From NCBI GenBank assembly GCA_947168665.1, contig CAMVMX010000004.1, positions 1-64,000 of the forward strand: 64,000 bases of DNA, written 5' to 3'. A program made the translations under genes and the position numbers. The notes below the pieces were generated by a model. That model searched no databases. It saw only the letters and a program-made list of their open reading frames with translations, and was not told the DNA's origin. This document shows, piece by piece, positions 36,369 to 45,066 of this stretch. Source of the DNA: an uncultured Bacteroidales bacterium (lineage in GTDB: Bacteria > Bacteroidota > Bacteroidia > Bacteroidales > P3). Position 1 is the stretch's first letter. Every line of letters starts with the position of its first letter.

Positions 36369-37973
36369 ATGAAGCAGAGAATCATCCTGATATCCATCCT
36401 GATCCTGGGACTTGCAGGCTGCCGGATGCCCGACAACAGCCGTAAGCAGATATTCCGCTACAACGAGTTGGCAGGCATCGCCACCCTCGACCCCGCTTTT
36501 GCCAAAGACCAATCGCTCATTTGGGGCTGCACCCAGCTCTACAACGGCCTTGTCCGTCTCGACGAGCAACTCCAGCCCCAGCCCTGCATAGCCAGCAAAT
36601 GGACCATCAGCCCCGACGGCAAGACCTACACCTTCACGCTCCGCACTGATGTTCTCTTCCACAAAAGCCCCCTCTTCGGCACCGCCGACAGCACCCGCCG
36701 CGTGAAAGCGGCTGACTTTGTATATAGTTTTAACCGCATCACCGACCCCGAAACTGCATCGCCCGGGAGATGGGTGTTCCGCGACGTGGACACATTCGCG
36801 GCCCCAAACGACACCACCCTCATCATACGGCTCAAACAGCCCTTCAGCCCCTTCCTCAGCGTACTGGGCATGATGTATTGCAGCGTCGTCCCCCGCGAGG
36901 TGGTGGAACACTACGGCACCGACTTCCGCCAGCACCCCTGCGGCACAGGCCCGTTCTACATGCAACTGTGGAAAGAGAATGTCAAACTGGTGATGCGGCG
37001 CAACGAAAACTATTTCGAGCGCGACAGCAGCGGCTGCCGCCTCCCCTATCTCGACGCCGTGGCCGTCACCTTCATTGTCGACAAGCAGACCAACTTCCTC
37101 GAGTTCATCAAAGGCAACCTGGACTTTCTCAACTCCCTCGACGCATCGTACAAAGACGAAATCCTGACCCGGACAGGCCAGCTGAAAGCCAAATATGCCG
37201 ACCGCATTGACATGGTCAGCACCCCCTTCCTCAACACCGAATACCTCGGCTTCCGCATGGAGGGAGCCTCCAGCCCCCTGAGCGACCGCCGCATCAGGCA
37301 AGCCATCAACTACGGCTTCGACCGCGAGAAGATGATGCGCTACCTGCGCAACGGCATCGGAGCGCCGGGATGCGGGGGCATGGTGCCACAAGGGTTGCCG
37401 GGATTCGACTCCGTGAGCGGCTATGGCTACAGCTACAACCCCTCCAAGGCCGCCCAGCTCCTGGCCGAGGCTGGCTATCCGCAAGGCAAAGGCCTCCCCA
37501 CCATCACCCTCTCCACCATCTCGGCCTATCTCGACCTCTGCAAATACATCCAGCAGCAACTGGGCCTGCTGGGCATGGACATCAAAGTGGACGTAAACCC
37601 TCCTGCCGCCTTGCGGGAACAGATAGCCCAAGGCAAAAGTGCCTGGTTCCGCGGCAGCTGGATTGCCGACTACCCCGATGCGGAGAACTACCTGTCACTT
37701 TTCTACAGCCCCAACCGCTGCCCCGCCGGGTCGAACTATACCCGCTACGCCAACCGGCAATACGACAGGCTTTATGAACGCTCAAAGAAAACCACTTCCG
37801 ACACGGAACGCATCGCCCTCTACCGCACCATGGACAGCCTGATCATGCAGGAAGCGCCCGTAGTGGTGCTGTACTACGACCAAGTGCTCCACTTCACCCA
37901 CAAGAATGTGCATGGGCTGAAAAGCAACGCCATGAACAACTTGGACTTACGCTACGTGACCATAGACAAATAA
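36369..37973 (+). CDS. OppA-type solute-binding lipoprotein (SBP_bac_5)
   Basis: 534 residues, lipoprotein signal with LGLAGC (Cys about 18). The SBP_bac_5 pattern is clear: VRLDEQLQPQPCIASKWTIS, FSFN-like YSFNRITDPETASPGR, GTGPFYMQLWKENVKLVMRRNENYF, FRMEGASSPLSDRRIRQAINYGFDREKMMRY and WIADYPDAENYLSLFYSPN. Family members bind oligopeptides or similar solutes for an ABC importer; no permease or ATPase genes adjoin here, so it is an orphan receptor in this window. Start 36369 (MKQRIILIS) is chosen because of the promoter and signal. Confidence 0.9.
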   Translation: MKQRIILISILILGLAGCRMPDNSRKQIFRYNELAGIATLDPAFAKDQSLIWGCTQLYNGLVRLDEQLQPQPCIASKWTISPDGKTYTFTLRTDVLFHKSPLFGTADSTRRVKAADFVYSFNRITDPETASPGRWVFRDVDTFAAPNDTTLIIRLKQPFSPFLSVLGMMYCSVVPREVVEHYGTDFRQHPCGTGPFYMQLWKENVKLVMRRNENYFERDSSGCRLPYLDAVAVTFIVDKQTNFLEFIKGNLDFLNSLDASYKDEILTRTGQLKAKYADRIDMVSTPFLNTEYLGFRMEGASSPLSDRRIRQAINYGFDREKMMRYLRNGIGAPGCGGMVPQGLPGFDSVSGYGYSYNPSKAAQLLAEAGYPQGKGLPTITLSTISAYLDLCKYIQQQLGLLGMDIKVDVNPPAALREQIAQGKSAWFRGSWIADYPDAENYLSLFYSPNRCPAGSNYTRYANRQYDRLYERSKKTTSDTERIALYRTMDSLIMQEAPVVVLYYDQVLHFTHKNVHGLKSNAMNNLDLRYVTIDK

Positions 37974-38468
37974 GCAAAGGGGGAAGGCCCTGAAGCCATT
38001 CCCCCCTCTGCATCATCACCTCTTTTTGTGAGGGATGCCCTGGGCTCCATTCGGCCGGCCGGAACTTTCAACGCGAAAGCAACAAACGCCAGCGGTCCGA
38101 AATCCGGGCTGATTCTCGCCGAAACGGCAAGCCCTACACTTTTGCAGTACTCTGACAGAAGATTATTTGTATATTTATTGTAGTTTGTTTCTGCTTCAGA
38201 AACAATTCAGAATAAATACACAATGTAACCAGAATAAATATACAATGTAAATAACAATAAGCGATTTTGCAATGTTCCGATAGCTCCTGAATGAAGGATG
38301 ACTGATTTTTGCCCTTTCTCAAAGCGGTTGAATCTCAATGGCACTGCACGTGCTGAGCGCCGTGCGGCGGCGGGTGGGGAACACCGCGCGCGTCCCGAAG
38401 GGACGCGACATTGAGGCCAGTGGGCAAGAATCAGTCATCCTTTATGGACGAGCGTTGGTGGCCGCGGA
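37974..38468. other. Intergenic region with repeats and an inverted-repeat element
   Basis: About 495 bases with no gene. It holds a weak hairpin (GGGGGAAGGC 37979-37988 with GCCATTCCCCC), two 22-bp tandem copies of cagaataaatacacaatgtaa-like sequence (about 38207-38252), and the 149-base inverted-repeat element at 38294-38442. Confidence 0.7.
38294..38442. repeat. 149-bp element with 21-bp terminal inverted repeats
   Basis: AAGGATGACTGATTTTTGCCC (38294-38314) is inverted at 38422-38442 with one mismatch. A nested CTCAATG/CATTGAG pair and a perfect 8-bp stem CGCGTCCC-gaa-GGGACGCG (38389-38407) lie inside. It has no coding content. The form suits a miniature inverted-repeat element or a structured RNA. 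Confidence 0.6.
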
Positions 38469-39188
38469 TTACTGCTGAGGCTGGCTGAAGACACTGCCTG
38501 CGCCCCAAGCCTTGGCCACGGAGCTTCCAACCGAACGGTAGCTGACGGAAGCGGCGTCGAACACAACGGGCTGCAGCTTGTCGAGGTCAATTTTGCCATC
38601 GGTGAGGATGGAGGGGTCGGCAATGGTGTTGACCACTTCGCCAATTACAAAGCAGCCGCCGTCTTTACGCTCCATGATTTCCACCACGCGGCACTCCACG
38701 GTGAGGGGATACTCGTTGATGATGGGGGCATTGATGTTGGCGCTCTTTGTGACGGTGAAACCGGCTTTGGCCACCTTGTCGGGCACGTCGTTGGCCGAAA
38801 CCATACCGAAATAATCGCTCTGGGCTATGTCGCGCTGAGTGGCGAAGGCGAGAGTGAATTCTTTTGTTTTGAGAAGATTGGTGGTGGTGCGGTGGGGTGA
38901 GAGACGGAAGCAGACCTGGTTGCCGTCGCACTGCCCACCCCATGCGGCCATCATGACGTCGGGGTTGCCGTTCTCATCATAGGTTCCAATCATCAGTGCG
39001 GGCTGAGGGGTGATGAAAAGGTTGGCACCCATCTGAGTGCGACTGCTGAGATCCTGAAGCTGGACAGTTTCGGGTTGCTGCTGGCTGTCTTGGGTTGTTT
39101 CGGCTGGCTCGGCATTGTTGTTGCCGCAAGCTGCCATGGCAAATGCTAAAGCTACGCATGCCACAATTGATAAACGGTTGTGTTTCAT
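38469..39188 (-). CDS. Lipoprotein with flavin reductase-like domain
   Basis: 239 residues. Lipoprotein signal with AMAAC (Cys21), followed by an acidic/Gln-rich linker (about 25-50) and a flavin reductase-like split barrel (PALMIGTYDENGNPDVMMAAWGG, LTVECRVVEIMERK, IINEYPLTVECR) homologous to the cytosolic protein at 34288. The domain is exported and membrane-anchored, which is unusual since FMN and NAD(P)H are cytosolic. Either it uses extracytoplasmic flavin or has lost catalysis. Confidence 0.82.
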   Translation of the reverse strand: MKHNRLSIVACVALAFAMAACGNNNAEPAETTQDSQQQPETVQLQDLSSRTQMGANLFITPQPALMIGTYDENGNPDVMMAAWGGQCDGNQVCFRLSPHRTTTNLLKTKEFTLAFATQRDIAQSDYFGMVSANDVPDKVAKAGFTVTKSANINAPIINEYPLTVECRVVEIMERKDGGCFVIGEVVNTIADPSILTDGKIDLDKLQPVVFDAASVSYRSVGSSVAKAWGAGSVFSQPQQ

Positions 39189-39199
39189 AAATGTATATT

Positions 39200-40111
39200 T
39201 TAATGTTTATAAAGATCCAAAAGGTGGACGTGCGACCACTTGGTCTCAGGGATTGTAGAATCGGTGCAAGTGGCATCATAGTTCATGACACGGCCTTTGA
39301 ACGAAGCGTCGACAAAGGCACAAAACTCCTCGATAGTTTGGGGGAGGGCGGATGCTATCTCATGCCCGCGGTCTTCGAAACGCAAAATCCAGTGGCTGTA
39401 TCCTTGCTTCTTGAAAACACGCGCCACCTTGTTGGCTCCGAAAAGAGCTTTGCTCAGTGACCCCCTGAAGGAGTTGTAGTTGACTATGCGGTCGGATGTA
39501 CCATGAAAGAAACAAGTGGGCGCCGGCGGGACGGCATATTTCAGCTTGCCGTTGGCGCAATAGATTCCTCCAGCATAAGGTATCACCGCCGCAGGCCTGA
39601 AGGCTGGCGGCAGGGCACTTGCGGGCTGAAGCTGATTGCAACGGCAGTAATCGGTCTGCAACACTGTGATTGCCCCGGCGCTACTGCCCGTGAGGATAAT
39701 CTTGGAGGTGTCGATGCCCAGGCTTTCGGCATGTCCGCAGAGCCAGGCGATGGCGGCTGAACAATCTTCGACAGCATAGCGGATGGCCGTATCAAAAAGG
39801 GTATGCATCTTGATCAACGGCACTTGGGGTGCATGTTTCAAATAGAGTCTGTAATCTATCGCCACTGCCACAAACCCTTTGTCGGCAAGCATACGGCAGC
39901 ACTGCTTCGAATGGTCGTTGTCCCGTTCGCCCGAAATGAATCCCCCTCCGAAAACATAGACCACACAAGCCCTGTCCGCACGGGGGGTCGAAGGTTGGTA
40001 CACGTCCAGTTTGAGCGACAACGTGTCGCGCTCAAGATAAGTGAACGTCGTCTGTGCACGGAGAATGAACACTGACAATACTGTAACCGCCAATAATAGA
40101 CACTTTTTCAT
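39200..40111 (-). CDS. Secreted alpha/beta hydrolase (esterase-like)
   Basis: 303 residues. Signal peptide 1-20 (MKKCLLLAVTVLSVFILRAQ). Oxyanion motif GGGF at 55-58, nucleophile elbow GSSAG with Ser144, and likely acid/base in HGTSDRIV and RGHEIASALP. This is the HSL/BD-FAE-type carboxylesterase architecture, acting on small acyl or feruloyl esters. Start 40111 is chosen because the 90 extra N-terminal residues of the longer frame lack any conserved character and precede a proper signal peptide. Its promoter faces that of the neighbouring lipoprotein gene. Confidence 0.85.
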   Translation of the reverse strand: MKKCLLLAVTVLSVFILRAQTTFTYLERDTLSLKLDVYQPSTPRADRACVVYVFGGGFISGERDNDHSKQCCRMLADKGFVAVAIDYRLYLKHAPQVPLIKMHTLFDTAIRYAVEDCSAAIAWLCGHAESLGIDTSKIILTGSSAGAITVLQTDYCRCNQLQPASALPPAFRPAAVIPYAGGIYCANGKLKYAVPPAPTCFFHGTSDRIVNYNSFRGSLSKALFGANKVARVFKKQGYSHWILRFEDRGHEIASALPQTIEEFCAFVDASFKGRVMNYDATCTDSTIPETKWSHVHLLDLYKH

Positions 40112-40139
40112 AAAAACAAGAATTGCAAATTCCAAAATG

Positions 40140-40168
40140 CAAAAATACATTTTTTTTTTGTATCTTTG
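40140..40168. promoter_or_regulatory. Divergent promoter pair for the esterase and lipoprotein genes
   Basis: On the minus strand TATTTTTG (complement of 40140-40147) and on the plus strand TATCTTTG (40161-40168), both -7-type elements, lie back to back between the esterase start (40111) and the lipoprotein start (40200). Confidence 0.6.
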
Positions 40169-40199
40169 CATTTTCAAATAGAAACACAAAAGTTTTTTT

Positions 40200-41501
40200 A
40201 TGAGGCTCAAAATTATTCTGTTCACACTTATTGCCAGCGTGTTCCTGTCCGGCTGCACGAAAGAATTCGATAAGTTAAAGCAACCAATAGTTTTTGAGGG
40301 CGACATGGATCCCGTATGGGCGATACCTGCTGCCAAGTGGTCGGTGACGGTGAACGACCTGTTGTCTTGGATAGACACCATCGGACTGTTTCAGCTATAT
40401 TCCGACGAAAACGGCCTCCTTTCCATGCGCTACATGGACACACTCCACTCCGTCTACGACTATGACGACGTCAAAACCGTCCCCTCGAAGGCTGGCGACG
40501 ACGACACCCTCCGCATGTACTATCACATTCGGGGCAGACTGGCACTTCCCCTTTTCAGCTCCCTCGAAGAGATGGGGGACGACCTGTACGTAAAAGGGCT
40601 CTACGTGTCGGCCTCGACATTCGTGGACGGCTTCGTCAACGATTCCGCCCTCTTCAACTTCAACCATGGCATCAACCTCTCGCTTGATTCCATCATGCTG
40701 AACGTAGTTTGCGCCGACGGTTTCAGTCCCGTCATCCCCCTGTCCGACCAACCCCAGCGGATAAAGGAAGTGGAGCTAATCCATGGCAAAAAAATCAACA
40801 TCTTGGACAAATACGACATCAGCGCCATCGTCAACCGCAAGCCCAAATACATCAGGTATTCTCTGCGCCTCGTGACCGCCATACCCACCGAGAACATGTT
40901 CTCCGACAGCGGCGAGGAATACCTGAAATCCATCGGATTCGACAGCATCACCGCCGACACGCGCTGCATAGCCGAATTCCCCATGCAATTCCATTGCAAA
41001 AACATCAACCACTCCGACACTGTCGAGTGGAGTCTGCCCTTCGAGGTTGCCGACTCCATCCTGAATGAAGTGGAACGTTATCTCACCCTCGACTCCACCA
41101 GCTACATCGTGATCGAAGCCCGCAATATGATTCCCCTGACGCTGAAAATGAACCTTGCACTGCTCGACTCCAACCGGGCATCCCTCACCGACGATCTGCT
41201 CCACGGCGAACAAATCATTCAAGGCGCCAAACTGAGCGAGTCCGAACTTCTCGAATCTTATGTGGCAAGCGAATCCAGCCGCACATGTATAACTATCCCC
41301 ATCGACTTCGCCCTGCTCAAAAACCTCAAAAAGACCCGCCATCTGGCCTACCGCGTCGCCGCAGACTCCTCAACCGAAGGCACTGACGAAGCCCTACCCA
41401 CAGTGTCCATCCAAGGCCAGGACAGCATCGAACTGAGAGCACGAGTGGTTCTTGCGCCCCACGTCCACTTCTCCACCGACCCGATTGTCATCACCCGATA
41501 A
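40200..41501 (+). CDS. Lipoprotein of unknown function
   Basis: 433 residues with lipoprotein signal VFLSGC (Cys about 19). Soluble part is beta-rich with repeated Asp-containing strands and no catalytic motif I recognise. Eleven bases separate it from a DUF5723-type outer-membrane protein, so the two form a pair, possibly an outer-membrane complex. Confidence 0.7.
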   Translation: MRLKIILFTLIASVFLSGCTKEFDKLKQPIVFEGDMDPVWAIPAAKWSVTVNDLLSWIDTIGLFQLYSDENGLLSMRYMDTLHSVYDYDDVKTVPSKAGDDDTLRMYYHIRGRLALPLFSSLEEMGDDLYVKGLYVSASTFVDGFVNDSALFNFNHGINLSLDSIMLNVVCADGFSPVIPLSDQPQRIKEVELIHGKKINILDKYDISAIVNRKPKYIRYSLRLVTAIPTENMFSDSGEEYLKSIGFDSITADTRCIAEFPMQFHCKNINHSDTVEWSLPFEVADSILNEVERYLTLDSTSYIVIEARNMIPLTLKMNLALLDSNRASLTDDLLHGEQIIQGAKLSESELLESYVASESSRTCITIPIDFALLKNLKKTRHLAYRVAADSSTEGTDEALPTVSIQGQDSIELRARVVLAPHVHFSTDPIVITR

Positions 41502-41511
41502 CTCGCCAGCC

Positions 41512-42906
41512 ATGAAAAAGAAAACCTCCAAAATACTTGTTACCATAGCTTTCATGGCAGCCTTCATCCCTGTGCCGCGCACCCCGGCCCAGACCCTCAG
41601 CGACAACGGCATCTTCTACCATGCCTTCGCCTCCCCCTGGAGCAGCAGCCTCAACCCCGCCATGTTCCCCGAATCGGCCAAATGGTATGTATCCATAGCC
41701 CGCACCAATGCCGACCTCTCCCTCCCCTTCTCCTTCAGCGACCTCAACCTGCAGGAAGACCCCGTCCGGCACGTCACAGTATTCAACACCACCGACTTCC
41801 TCCAGCTCATCGCCGACCGCAAATTCCGCTTCAGCTTGAACAGTGACATCAACCTGCTGGGAATTGGATTCTCGATTGGGCAGCGGCTCCATTTCACCCT
41901 CGATGCCGGCGCCCGCGTCAACGGCATAGTCACCCTGCCCATCGAACTGACGCGCATCCTCACCGAAGGCAACTTGAACGAAAACCGCCATCTCGAACTC
42001 GGCACCACCCTCCCCGCCCATGCCATGGCCTACGCCTACGCCTCTGCCGGCATTGCCTACCGCCTGTCCGACTTCCCTCTGACCCTTGGGGCCCGCTTCA
42101 ACATGCTTGGCGGCATCGCCATGGCCTCCATCGACCACCTCACCGTCGACATCAACACCGCCGCCGACACCTCAAGCATGTCGCTCACGATGGACTACTT
42201 AGCCCACAGCTCAATCCCTGCCCCCCTCACCGACGATGTCTACATGCACGAAAACACCCTCCTGCCTCATTTCCTGCCCGAAAATCTTGGTTTCACCTTC
42301 GACCTCGGTGCCAAATTCACACTCTTCAACATCGACATCAGCGCCAGCCTCCTCGACCTCGGCCCCGGCATCACATGGTCCGACTACGCAACCGTCATCA
42401 CCCCCCCAGCCGACAACCACCCCATCCAGTTCGACGGCTTCGACATCAGCCGAATCAGAGAAAAAGACTACTTCACCGGCTGGGCCGACACCCTCTTGCA
42501 CCGCCTGGACTGCCAACTGACACCCCAATCCTTCCGTTTCACCCCGCCCACCCGCATGTTCCTCGGAGCCTCTTTCAGCCTGTTGAAAACCCTGAAAATA
42601 GGCTATCTCTTCCATGGCGAAGTGGAAGGCGGACTATTCAACGACATCGAAACCGGAGCCTTCCGCATGAACAACTCCGTCTCACTCAACGCCAGCCTCT
42701 TCGACTGGATTGAACTCACGGTGGCCAACTCCGTGGCCTACGACGGCGACAACTGGAACTTCTTCAACCCCGGACTGGCACTGAGCGTCAACCCCTTCCG
42801 TTCACTGCAACTCTACGTGGCCGCCGACTACGTCTCAAGCCTCAAACTGGTCGACATGCGGGCCGCCCACCTCTACTTCGGAATCAACCTCTACGGACAC
42901 AGATAA
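41512..42906 (+). CDS. DUF5723-like outer-membrane protein
   Basis: 464 residues, start 41512 (MKKKTSKILVTIAF). Signal ends near 27 (TPAQ). The conserved opening FASPWSSSLNPAMFPESAKWYVSI and the glycine/aromatic barrel strands (GIGFSIGQRLHFTLDAGARVNG, GARFNMLGGI, YLFHGEVEGG, LYVAADYVSSLK) are those of the DUF5723/PorP-like outer-membrane barrel family. Probable partner of the preceding lipoprotein. Confidence 0.78.
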   Translation: MKKKTSKILVTIAFMAAFIPVPRTPAQTLSDNGIFYHAFASPWSSSLNPAMFPESAKWYVSIARTNADLSLPFSFSDLNLQEDPVRHVTVFNTTDFLQLIADRKFRFSLNSDINLLGIGFSIGQRLHFTLDAGARVNGIVTLPIELTRILTEGNLNENRHLELGTTLPAHAMAYAYASAGIAYRLSDFPLTLGARFNMLGGIAMASIDHLTVDINTAADTSSMSLTMDYLAHSSIPAPLTDDVYMHENTLLPHFLPENLGFTFDLGAKFTLFNIDISASLLDLGPGITWSDYATVITPPADNHPIQFDGFDISRIREKDYFTGWADTLLHRLDCQLTPQSFRFTPPTRMFLGASFSLLKTLKIGYLFHGEVEGGLFNDIETGAFRMNNSVSLNASLFDWIELTVANSVAYDGDNWNFFNPGLALSVNPFRSLQLYVAADYVSSLKLVDMRAAHLYFGINLYGHR

Positions 42907-42941
42907 TACACCACAAAACCTAAACACAAGACAACACACAC

Positions 42942-44249
42942 ATGAGCAACATAGTAGCAATCGTGGGACGCCCCAACGTGGGTAAATCCACCCTCTTCAA
43001 CCGACTGACCGAAAGCCGGCAGGCCATCGTCGACCAAACCTCCGGCGTGACACGCGACCGCCAATACGGAAAATCCGACTGGAACGGCAAATACTTCTCC
43101 ATCATCGACACAGGTGGCTACGTGATGGGGGGCGACGACGAATTCGAAACCGAAATCCGCAAACAAGTCCAACTCGCCGTCGACGAGGCCGACATCATCC
43201 TCTTCCTGGTCGACGCACGCGAAGGCCTCACCCCGATGGACGAAGACGTGGCCGCCATGCTCCGCAAGTGCAAAAAGAAAGTACTGCTGGTGGCCAACAA
43301 AGTCGACAACGCCAAAGAAATGGACGGCCTGGCCGAATTCTACGCCCTTGGGCTGGGCGACCCCATCCCCATTGCCGGCGTCAGCGGAAGCGGCACCGGC
43401 GACCTCCTTGATGCCGTAGTGCAAGACTTCAGCGAGGGCGAGCCCGACCAGAACGACGGCCTCCCCCGCATAGCCGTAGTGGGCCGCCCCAACGTAGGCA
43501 AAAGCTCATTCATCAACCTCATCACCGGCCAGGAACGCAACATCGTCACCCCCATCGCCGGCACCACCCGCGACAGCATCTACACCCGCTACAACATGTT
43601 CGGCTTCGACTTCAACTTTGTCGACACCGCCGGCCTCCGCAAAAAATCCAAAGTCAACGAAGACCTCGAATTCTACTCCGTCATGCGCAGCGTCCGCGCC
43701 ATCGAAAACAGCGACATCTGCATCCTCATGCTCGACGCCAGCCAAGGCATCGAACAACAAGACCTCAACATCTTCTCCCTCATCCAGCGCAACAACAAAG
43801 GCATCGTCATCGTTGTCAACAAATGGGACCTCATTGAGAAAGACAACCATACACACAAGCAATTCGAAGACCTCATCCGCAGCCGCATCACACCCTTCGA
43901 AGACGTACCCATCATCTTCACCAGCGTGCTGAACAAACAGCGCGTCTTCAAAGTACTCGAAACCGCCAAACAAGTCTACGAATCCCGCTCGCGCCGCATC
44001 TCCACCAGCGAACTCAACGACCTCCTCCTCCCCATCGTCAAAGAGCAGAACCCCCCTCCTGCCGTCAAAGGCAAGTGGATTAAAATCAAATACATCACCC
44101 AACTCCCCACCCCCTACCCCCAATTCGTCTTCTTCTGCAACCTGCCCCAATACATCCGCGACCCCTACAAACGCTTCGTCGAGAACCGCATGCGCGAAAT
44201 GTGGGACTTCCACGGCGTCCCCATCAGCATCTACTTCCGTGCCAAATAA
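42942..44249 (+). CDS. der: Ribosome-biogenesis GTPase Der
   Basis: 435 residues with two tandem GTPase domains, each with P-loop (GRPNVGKST at 9-17; GRPNVGKSS near 182), DTGG / DTAG, and NKVD / NKWD motifs, and a C-terminal KH-like domain (about 355-435). Needed for late 50S subunit assembly. No overlap with neighbours. Confidence 0.97.
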   Translation: MSNIVAIVGRPNVGKSTLFNRLTESRQAIVDQTSGVTRDRQYGKSDWNGKYFSIIDTGGYVMGGDDEFETEIRKQVQLAVDEADIILFLVDAREGLTPMDEDVAAMLRKCKKKVLLVANKVDNAKEMDGLAEFYALGLGDPIPIAGVSGSGTGDLLDAVVQDFSEGEPDQNDGLPRIAVVGRPNVGKSSFINLITGQERNIVTPIAGTTRDSIYTRYNMFGFDFNFVDTAGLRKKSKVNEDLEFYSVMRSVRAIENSDICILMLDASQGIEQQDLNIFSLIQRNNKGIVIVVNKWDLIEKDNHTHKQFEDLIRSRITPFEDVPIIFTSVLNKQRVFKVLETAKQVYESRSRRISTSELNDLLLPIVKEQNPPPAVKGKWIKIKYITQLPTPYPQFVFFCNLPQYIRDPYKRFVENRMREMWDFHGVPISIYFRAK

Positions 44250-44285
44250 CCAATCCGCAAACCCCTTAATAAGCAACCCAAACAC

Positions 44286-45020
44286 ATGAAAACCATTTTC
44301 AAACCCACCATCCTCATCCTTCTCGCATCCATCCTGATGCTCCCCTCCTGCAACCGGGTGCGCGAAGAAACCATCCAATCCTACCCCAACGGCAAACCCA
44401 TGCTCGTCTTCCTCGTCAAAGGCGACAAAAAATCCCCCGTCCGGGTCGGCGAGCGCATGTACTACGAAAACGGGCAACTGCAGTTCGAAAAAACCTTCTC
44501 CGGCCAGCCCGAAATACCCGACGGCATCTGGCGCTACTACTTCGACAACGGCCAACTCTTTGCCAGCGGCGACTTCACCAAAAACCACAGCTTCGGGTCC
44601 GACTGGGTCTTCCTCAACCGCAATGGCCAGCCCTACTACGACGGCCAACTCGACTCCGTCACCGTCTCCGACATGGGCTCCCTCGGCACCCCCAGCACCG
44701 TATCCTTCTGCTCAGGCAAACACCAGGACGTAATCCAATTCTACAGCAACTTCACCGTCCGCAGCACCGAGCGGCTCACCGACGGCGTCCGCAACGGAAA
44801 AGTATTCTTCTACTTCCCCAACGGCAACCCCCAAGTCGAGGCCAACTTCGCCAACGGCCTCGAAGACGGCCCCTACATCGTCTACCGCCAAAACGGCATC
44901 CCCTTCTACCAAGGCAACTACCAGTCGGGCAAACGCATAGGCATCTGGGAATTCTACGACGAAGAAGGCAACCTCGAAAACACCCTCGACTACTCCAGCC
45001 AACCCACCACCAGCAAATAA
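44286..45020 (+). CDS. MORN/YwqK-type lipoprotein
   Basis: 244 residues, lipoprotein signal with MLPSC (Cys about 21). The soluble part has repeated G-x-x-x-YYxNGQL/F units (RMYYENGQLQFEKTFSG, WRYYFDNGQLFASGDF, FYFPNGNPQVEANFANG, IVYRQNGIPFYQGNYQSG, EFYDEEGNLENTLDY), the YwqK/MORN-like repeat arrangement common in Bacteroidota lipoproteins. Function unknown. Confidence 0.82.
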   Translation: MKTIFKPTILILLASILMLPSCNRVREETIQSYPNGKPMLVFLVKGDKKSPVRVGERMYYENGQLQFEKTFSGQPEIPDGIWRYYFDNGQLFASGDFTKNHSFGSDWVFLNRNGQPYYDGQLDSVTVSDMGSLGTPSTVSFCSGKHQDVIQFYSNFTVRSTERLTDGVRNGKVFFYFPNGNPQVEANFANGLEDGPYIVYRQNGIPFYQGNYQSGKRIGIWEFYDEEGNLENTLDYSSQPTTSK

Positions 45021-45066
45021 CCCACCCCCGGCGGGACCCCGCGTCCCGCCACACCTCACATACACA

